Assembly: GCA_934154515.1 (NCBI GenBank)
Contig: CAKPGD010000023.1
Span: forward strand, 1-17,986
Length of the DNA stretch: 17,986 nt
Direction: 5' to 3'
From: an uncultured Clostridia bacterium
GTDB lineage: Bacteria; Bacillota; Clostridia; TANB77; CAG-508
Shown here: positions 12,880-17,986 of the stretch, piece after piece
Numbering within the stretch: the first letter of the stretch is position 1
Layout: every line of letters begins with the position of its first letter
Position numbers and translations under genes: made by a program
The notes under the pieces: generated by a model
The model's database searches: none
The model's input: only the letters and a program-made list of their open reading frames with translations
What the model was told of the DNA's origin: nothing

Positions 12880-13230
12880 ATGGTAATAAAAAGAGGAGAT
12901 ATGTTTTACGCAGACTTAAGTCCGGTTGTAGGTTCAGAGCAAGGTGGGGTAAGGCCTGTTATAATTATACAAAATGATATAGGAAATAAACACAGTCCAA
13001 CAGTAATTGCAGCAGCAATTACTTCACAAACAGGAAAAAACAGACTTCCTACTCACATAGATATCGGGCTAGGAGATGGTGGACTTAAGGCAGATTCAGT
13101 AGTACTTGCAGAACAAATAAGAACAATAGATAAGAGTAGACTAAAAGAAAAAATAGGTCATATTAATGATGAAAATGTAATGAATAGAATTAATAATGCG
13201 CTTGGAGTTAGCTTTGGTTTAGAAGAATAA
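12880..13230 (+). CDS. mazF: MazF-family mRNA interferase (EndoA/NdoA type)
   Basis: 116 aa, the usual length. MazF cleaves single-stranded mRNA at short motifs; MazE normally neutralises it. The N-terminal strand pair VIKRGDMFYADLSPVVGSEQ, the catalytic arginine in GVRPVIIIQND (R25), AAAITSQ with catalytic Thr48 and LAEQIRTIDKSRL match the Bacillus enzyme, so the active site looks intact. The ATG follows TAGGAGTG. The 67 bases between it and the GerS-like gene hold no reading frame that could be a mazE, and none overlaps its start: the antitoxin, if any, is not adjacent. The gene ends at a structured region that separates it from the convergent HD-GYP gene. Confidence 0.95.
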   Translation: MVIKRGDMFYADLSPVVGSEQGGVRPVIIIQNDIGNKHSPTVIAAAITSQTGKNRLPTHIDIGLGDGGLKADSVVLAEQIRTIDKSRLKEKIGHINDENVMNRINNALGVSFGLEE

Positions 13231-13297
13231 ATAAAAGAGGGTAAATAATTAAAATTTCCTTGAAAAAGGTACATTTTAGTTTATATCCTCTTTTATT
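13230..13297. terminator. Nested stem structure between mazF and the HD-GYP gene, possible bidirectional terminator
   Basis: An outer 11-bp stem AATAAAAGAGG / CCTCTTTTATT (13230-13240, 13287-13297) encloses AAAAT/ATTTT (13251-13255, 13273-13277) and an inner CCTT-GAAA-AAGG hairpin (13258-13269). The convergent position suggests a terminator, but the loop is unusually long and structured. Confidence 0.5.
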
Positions 13298-13356
13298 GTA
13301 TTAAAGCATATTTACTATAATAAGTGCTCTAAAATTTTACTAAAGAAAAGCGTATT

Positions 13357-14301
13357 TTAAATTCGCAATTTCTTTATAATTTTAATTTCTTTATAAAGTT
13401 TATCTTTTACATCTTCTCTTGTAATAACAGCCATTCTGTATTCGTCTAAAACTTGTTTATAATTATCAAAATTTTCTCCGTCTTCAAAAAGCATTTGCAT
13501 GCCTTCTTTGTAGTAATCTATGTCTTTTTGTTTTGTAACTTTTTTCATTTTAGAATCATATTTTTCTATTTTCTCTAGTCTTTTAATTTGATCATTTAAG
13601 TAATTAATATAATCCATAACACAGCTAATTTCATATAAAGTATCGTCTATAACAACCTTGAATAAAGCTTTTAATGCCTTTGGATTTATTTTGCCAACTT
13701 TATAATTTTCTCTTACAAAATCTAAAGCAACTGTTTTCATATAATCGGTAGGTATTGCATCTTGAATTAGTTCTTTTAAAGTTTTGGAAATATTAATGTG
13801 TGTTTTGTATTGCCTTTTAGTTACTATTGCATCATATTCATCAGCAACACGAATTATTTGTGCAACATAAGGAATATCTTTTTTGGTAAGTCCTTGAGGA
13901 TATCCTGTACCATTTAAAGCTTCGTGATGATAGTATGGACCATCAGCATAAGGACGAAGTTTTAAGTCTTTCATACACATTTCATAACCAAGTGTAGTAT
14001 GAGTTTTCATTATTTCAAATTCTTCGTCTGTTAATCTACCTGGTTTATTTAATATATTAGATGGAATAAATAATTTCCCAATATCGTGAAGATATGCACA
14101 AATAGTTGCATGAATAGTAAATACTTTACTACAATGTAGGTACTCACAAATTCTACAAACTAAATTTGCAACATTTTCGCTATGTCTTTTTGTGAAAATA
14201 TCAAGTCTATCTAACATAGAAAGTTGATACTTCATTATATCATTTAAATTATAAGATTTTAAATTCGTTGAACTATAAAAATCTATATCTAACTTCTTCA
14301 T
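13357..14301 (-). CDS. HD-GYP domain phosphohydrolase, probable cyclic di-GMP phosphodiesterase
   Basis: 314 aa. The HD-GYP core spans about 35-190 with all metal and catalytic motifs: KRHSENVANL (H40), YLHDIGKL (H72, D73, K76), THTTLGYEM (H101), HHEALNGTGYPQGL (H125, H126, E127, then GYP) and VADEYDAI (D154). In the family this domain hydrolyses cyclic di-GMP and, in some members, other cyclic dinucleotides. There is no receiver, PAS or membrane domain; the short N-terminus and the charged coiled C-terminal 120 residues (YLNDQIKRLEKIEKYDSKMK) are the only additions, so its input signal is unclear. The start follows AAAGAGGTAATT. It is divergent from smc. Confidence 0.9.
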   Translation of the reverse strand: MKKLDIDFYSSTNLKSYNLNDIMKYQLSMLDRLDIFTKRHSENVANLVCRICEYLHCSKVFTIHATICAYLHDIGKLFIPSNILNKPGRLTDEEFEIMKTHTTLGYEMCMKDLKLRPYADGPYYHHEALNGTGYPQGLTKKDIPYVAQIIRVADEYDAIVTKRQYKTHINISKTLKELIQDAIPTDYMKTVALDFVRENYKVGKINPKALKALFKVVIDDTLYEISCVMDYINYLNDQIKRLEKIEKYDSKMKKVTKQKDIDYYKEGMQMLFEDGENFDNYKQVLDEYRMAVITREDVKDKLYKEIKIIKKLRI

Positions 14302-14338
14302 AATTACCTCTTTTAAATTCTTTTGTAAATTTGTATAA

Positions 14339-14367
14339 ATAATAACACACTTAATTTGAAAAGTAAA
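14339..14367 (-). promoter_or_regulatory. Candidate promoter of the HD-GYP gene
   Basis: On the minus strand, TTTACT (14362-14367), 17 bases, TATTAT (14339-14344), about 37 bases before the start codon. The -35 box is a weak match. Confidence 0.45.
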
Positions 14368-14377
14368 GTATAAAATC

Positions 14378-14406
14378 TTGACAATAAAGCTCTAAAAATA
14401 TATAAT
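14378..14406 (+). promoter_or_regulatory. Perfect consensus promoter of smc
   Basis: TTGACA (14378-14383), 17 bases, TATAAT (14401-14406), about 70 bases upstream of the smc start. It shows that smc here is transcribed independently, not from an rnc operon. Confidence 0.9.
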
Positions 14407-14478
14407 TCAATCATAAAATAGGGAAAATTGTGTCAATAAGAAAATACACAAATAAATATAAATAAAAGGTGATAAAAA

Positions 14479-17400
14479 ATGTATTTAAAAAGATTAGAAT
14501 TGCAAGGATTTAAATCTTTCGCAGATAAAACAGTATTAGAATTTAAACCAGGAATTTCAGCGGTAATAGGTCCAAATGGTTCAGGAAAAAGTAATATATC
14601 AGATGCTATTAGATGGGTACTTGGAGAACAAAGTATGAAAGCTTTAAGAGGGTCAAACTCATCAGACATTATATTTGCAGGAACTCAAAATAGAAAATCT
14701 TTAGGATTTGCAGAGGCTTCTATTGTAATAGATAATACAGATGGAAAGCTTCCAATTGAATATGAAGAAGTTACTGTTACAAGAAAAATATATAGAAGCG
14801 GAGAAACAGGGTATTTTATAAATAAAGTTCCATGTCGTTTAAAAGATGTAACAGAATTATTTATGGATACAGGAATTGGAAAAGATGGATATTCAATAAT
14901 AGGACAAGGAAAAATAGATGAAATTTTAAGTAATAAATCAGAAGATAGAAGAAGAATATTTGAAGAGGCAGCAGGAATTGTAAAGTATAGAACTAGAAAA
15001 CAAGAAAGTGAAAAAAAACTAGAACAAACAAAGCTTAATTTACTTAGAATAGACGATGTTTTAAAAGAAATAGAAGGTACAATCGAACCATTAAAAATTC
15101 AATCTGAAAAAGCAAAAAGATATTTAGATTTAAGAGAAGAACTTAAAAGTATAGAAGTTGGATTATTTGTGTATAACATAGAGACATATAAACAAAAACT
15201 TGAAGAAATAGTTAAAGATCAAGATATAATAAATTCACAATATAAAGATGAAGATAAAAAGCAAGAAGAAGCTCGTAATTTAAAAGAAATATTAAAACAA
15301 GAAGTAGATTCAATTACAGCTAAAATTGAAGAAATGCAAAATATTGGATTTGAAAGTACAAATAAAATTGAAAAAATCAATTCAGAAATTAATGTATCTA
15401 AAGAAAGAATTGAAAATAACAAGCAAAATAGTGAGCGTTTCAAAAATGAGATAGAAGAAGTAAAAGCAAGAATAGAAGAATTACAAGAAGAAATAAAACA
15501 AAAACAAGAGAAAAAACTTAATTTAAATACTAATAGAGAAAAATTTGAAAAAGAATTACAAGAAAAAGAAGCAGAACTTGCAGAGATTACTAAAAAATTA
15601 TCTTCTAAAGAACTTGAAATGGAAGAAAAAAAGCAAAAAGTAGAAGCAAATACAGATTTAAAATATGAACTTGCAAGCCAAATAAATGCACAAGATGTAA
15701 ATTATGAAAATTTTGATAAAAGACAAAAAAATATAAAGCAAGAAATTGCATCTACTATATCAGAACTTGATGAAGCAAGAATGAGAAAGCAAGACTTGTC
15801 TAAAGGATTTTATGATATAGAAGCAAAAAGAAATAATGCTGTAAAACAAATAGAAGAAGCAGATTCTAAAAAAGAACAAGCAAACGTTAAGCTAAAAGAA
15901 TATGATACAAAAATAAATAATTTAAATTATGACTTAAGAATGAAAGATTCTAGATTAAAATTCTTAATAGAAACTGAAAAAGAAAAAGAAGGATATACAA
16001 AAAGTGTAAAAGGTTTACTACTAGAGTGTGACAAAAATAATGAACTAAAAAAAGGAGTAAATGGAGTTCTTGCTAATTTAATTTCAGCACCTAAAGAATA
16101 TGAAACAGCAATAGAAATGTGTTTAGGAGCAGCTCTTCAAAACGTTGTTACAGAAACGGAAGAAGATGCTAAAAAATTAATAGAATTCTTAAGAAAAGGA
16201 AATTTAGGAAGGGCATCATTTTTACCAATTACAGCAGTAAAAGGTAGAAAAATAGAAAAAGTAAATACAAATGGAATAAGTGGAGTATTAGGAATTGCTT
16301 CAGATTTAGTAAAATTTAACAAAAAATATGAACAAATAGTATTAAATTTACTTGGAAAAACAGTAATAGTAGATGATATGGAAAATGCAATAGCACTTGC
16401 TAAGAAAAATAATTATTCTTTTAGAATAGTTACACTAAAAGGAGATTTAATAAATCCTTCAGGAGCTATGACAGGTGGTAGTGTGGCAAATAAAACAGTT
16501 AATATTTTAGGAAGAACAAGAGAAATAGAAGACTTAGAAAAACAAGTAAAGAAAATAGAAAAGCAGATAGAAGAATTAAGCAAAGAAAAAGAAGAATATG
16601 AAAAATCTATAGAAAATGTTTTGAAAAATGCAGAAATATTAGAAAAAAATCTTCAAGAAATAGACATCGTATATGCAACAGAAAAACAAAAAATGGTATC
16701 AGTAGAAGAAAATATAGCTAGAATAGAAACAAGACTTCAAAAATTAAAAGAAGAGACAGCAATGATAGAAGAGCAAAAACAACAAAATAGGGAAGATAAA
16801 AAAGCTAAAGAAGATAAAATGCTTGAATTAACTAAAGAAATTGAAGAGTTAAATGCAGTAATAGAAGAATTTGTAAAGGCAAATAAAGATAGTCAAAGTT
16901 ATATAGACGATTTAAATTTTGACATCACAAATTTAAAAATTTCAGTATCTTCATTTGATGAAAGCAACATTTCAATAGACGAAATGATAGAAAGAATTAA
17001 CCAAGACATAGAAAACAGTAATATAAGCATAAAAAACAAAGAAGAACAAATAAGAAATATTACTGCAGAAAATATGGCATTAGAAGAAAACATAACAAGT
17101 TTAATAGCAGAAATAGAAAAAATAAAACAAGAAGTTGCTAATGGCTCAAATATTGTAGAAGAATTAAAAAAATCAAGAATAGAGAAAAACGAAAAATTAT
17201 CTAATATAGAAAAAGAAATTGCAGATAAATTCAAAATTATAGAAGATTTAAAAGAACAAATTGTAAAAATGGATGTTAAGAAAACAAAGTTAGAGCAAGA
17301 TATAGAAGAAATTGCTAATAATTTGTGGGAAGAATATGAAATAACACCTAACAATGCAGAAGAATATAAGAAACCTACAAACATTGCTCAAGCAACAAAA

Positions 17401-17986
17401 GACGTTCATAATTTAAGAAATCAAATAAAAGAGCTAGGAAGCATAAATATTGATTCAATAGAAGAATACAAAAAAACAAAAGAAAGATATGACTTTATGT
17501 GTGACCAACGTCTTGATTTAGACAATACAGCAGGAAAACTAAGAAAAATAATTCAAGAAATGACAGAAACAATGAAAGAACAATTTGCAGAAAAATTTGC
17601 AATAATAAACAAAAACTTTAATGAAGTATTTGTCGAATTATTTGGTGGAGGTAGAGCAGAATTAATACTACAAGACGAGAATAACATATTAGAATGTGGA
17701 ATAGACATAGTAGCTCAACCAACCGGAAAGAAACTTCAAAATATGATGCTTTTATCTGGTGGAGAAAGAGCATTTACAGCAATAGCATTACTATTTGCAA
17801 TATTAAAAATAAATCCAGCACCATTCTGTATACTAGACGAAATTGAGGCAGCACTTGATGATGTAAACGTATATAGATATGCAGATTACCTAAAAAAATT
17901 CAGTAATGAAACACAATTCTTAGTAATAACACATAGAAAAGGAACAATGGAAGCAGCAGACACAGTATATGGTGTAACAATGGAAG
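14479..17986 (+). CDS. smc: Chromosome partition protein SMC (3' end outside window)
   Basis: 1169 complete codons, running off the right edge; a full SMC is about 1185 aa, so roughly 15-20 residues are missing. SMC forms an ATP-driven ring with ScpA/ScpB that compacts and separates chromosomes. The start MYLKRLELQGFKSFADKT and AAAGGTGAT binding site are typical. Walker A GPNGSGKS lies at 31-38; the coiled coil runs about 165-510 and 675-1020 (long Glu/Lys heptads); the hinge is about 515-670 with GVNGVLANLI, GRASFLP and NPSGAMTGGS; the signature LLSGGERA is at about 1091-1098; Walker B is FCILDEIEAALDD with D1120 and catalytic E1121; VITHRKGTME follows. The frame is consistent from start to edge. 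Confidence 0.98.
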   Translation, partial: MYLKRLELQGFKSFADKTVLEFKPGISAVIGPNGSGKSNISDAIRWVLGEQSMKALRGSNSSDIIFAGTQNRKSLGFAEASIVIDNTDGKLPIEYEEVTVTRKIYRSGETGYFINKVPCRLKDVTELFMDTGIGKDGYSIIGQGKIDEILSNKSEDRRRIFEEAAGIVKYRTRKQESEKKLEQTKLNLLRIDDVLKEIEGTIEPLKIQSEKAKRYLDLREELKSIEVGLFVYNIETYKQKLEEIVKDQDIINSQYKDEDKKQEEARNLKEILKQEVDSITAKIEEMQNIGFESTNKIEKINSEINVSKERIENNKQNSERFKNEIEEVKARIEELQEEIKQKQEKKLNLNTNREKFEKELQEKEAELAEITKKLSSKELEMEEKKQKVEANTDLKYELASQINAQDVNYENFDKRQKNIKQEIASTISELDEARMRKQDLSKGFYDIEAKRNNAVKQIEEADSKKEQANVKLKEYDTKINNLNYDLRMKDSRLKFLIETEKEKEGYTKSVKGLLLECDKNNELKKGVNGVLANLISAPKEYETAIEMCLGAALQNVVTETEEDAKKLIEFLRKGNLGRASFLPITAVKGRKIEKVNTNGISGVLGIASDLVKFNKKYEQIVLNLLGKTVIVDDMENAIALAKKNNYSFRIVTLKGDLINPSGAMTGGSVANKTVNILGRTREIEDLEKQVKKIEKQIEELSKEKEEYEKSIENVLKNAEILEKNLQEIDIVYATEKQKMVSVEENIARIETRLQKLKEETAMIEEQKQQNREDKKAKEDKMLELTKEIEELNAVIEEFVKANKDSQSYIDDLNFDITNLKISVSSFDESNISIDEMIERINQDIENSNISIKNKEEQIRNITAENMALEENITSLIAEIEKIKQEVANGSNIVEELKKSRIEKNEKLSNIEKEIADKFKIIEDLKEQIVKMDVKKTKLEQDIEEIANNLWEEYEITPNNAEEYKKPTNIAQATKDVHNLRNQIKELGSINIDSIEEYKKTKERYDFMCDQRLDLDNTAGKLRKIIQEMTETMKEQFAEKFAIINKNFNEVFVELFGGGRAELILQDENNILECGIDIVAQPTGKKLQNMMLLSGGERAFTAIALLFAILKINPAPFCILDEIEAALDDVNVYRYADYLKKFSNETQFLVITHRKGTMEAADTVYGVTME

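Noticed and set aside
14433..17384. Several minus-strand reading frames opposite smc
   Set aside because: The smc frame is continuous with all motifs; these are mirror frames without binding sites.

Overview
The window is strongly AT-rich with purine-rich coding strands, GGAGG-type ribosome binding sites and TTGACA-N17-TATAAT promoters. It carries spoVM, a zinc-type rpmB, minD/minE and smc. Together these point to the chromosome of a low-GC, spore-forming anaerobe of the class Clostridia. I see no CRISPR array, insertion sequence, integrase or prophage block. Most genes are ordinary housekeeping genes; the interest lies in the RNA elements and in what sits between them.

Layout. (1) 1-3779: the end of rsgA overlaps rpe, and after an interruption come a small membrane protein gene, spoVM and rpmB. 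This is the rsgA-rpe-spoVM-rpmB neighbourhood known from Bacillus, here split by two minus-strand genes: a bactofilin-like membrane protein and nth. rpmB is itself inverted. (2) 3893-5188: a long structured RNA of about 620 nt with its own promoter, followed by a 184-aa membrane protein with a DxxxD motif. Length, layout and the protein match the OLE RNA / OapA ribonucleoprotein system. (3) 5235-5566: a compact cassette with a 39-aa hydrophobic peptide gene, a convergent antisense RNA driven by a perfect consensus promoter, a shared bidirectional terminator and inverted-repeat leaders. It reads as a type I toxin-antitoxin locus. (4) 5593-7935: ruvA, rarA and an unrecognised 95-aa gene, with no ruvB. 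(5) 7988-8114: an elongator tRNA-Met on the minus strand. (6) 8220-12181: minD, minE with a very long charged tail, rodA and dusB, probably one division/cell-shape operon ending in a strong terminator; minC is not present. (7) 12207-13230: a GerS/LolA-like membrane-anchored protein and a mazF toxin with no antitoxin gene beside it. (8) 13357-14301: a minus-strand HD-GYP domain gene, divergent from smc, which has its own consensus promoter and runs off the right edge about 20 codons before its expected end.

How the genes work together: ribosome biogenesis and translation (rsgA, rpmB, tRNA-Met, dusB), sporulation or germination (spoVM, possibly the GerS-like gene), septum placement and wall elongation (minD, minE, rodA), DNA repair and chromosome organisation (nth, ruvA, rarA, smc), and two toxin-type loci (the type I cassette and mazF). 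The best candidates for follow-up are the OLE-oapA pair, the type I cassette with duplicated promoter/leader arms, and the MinE tail.
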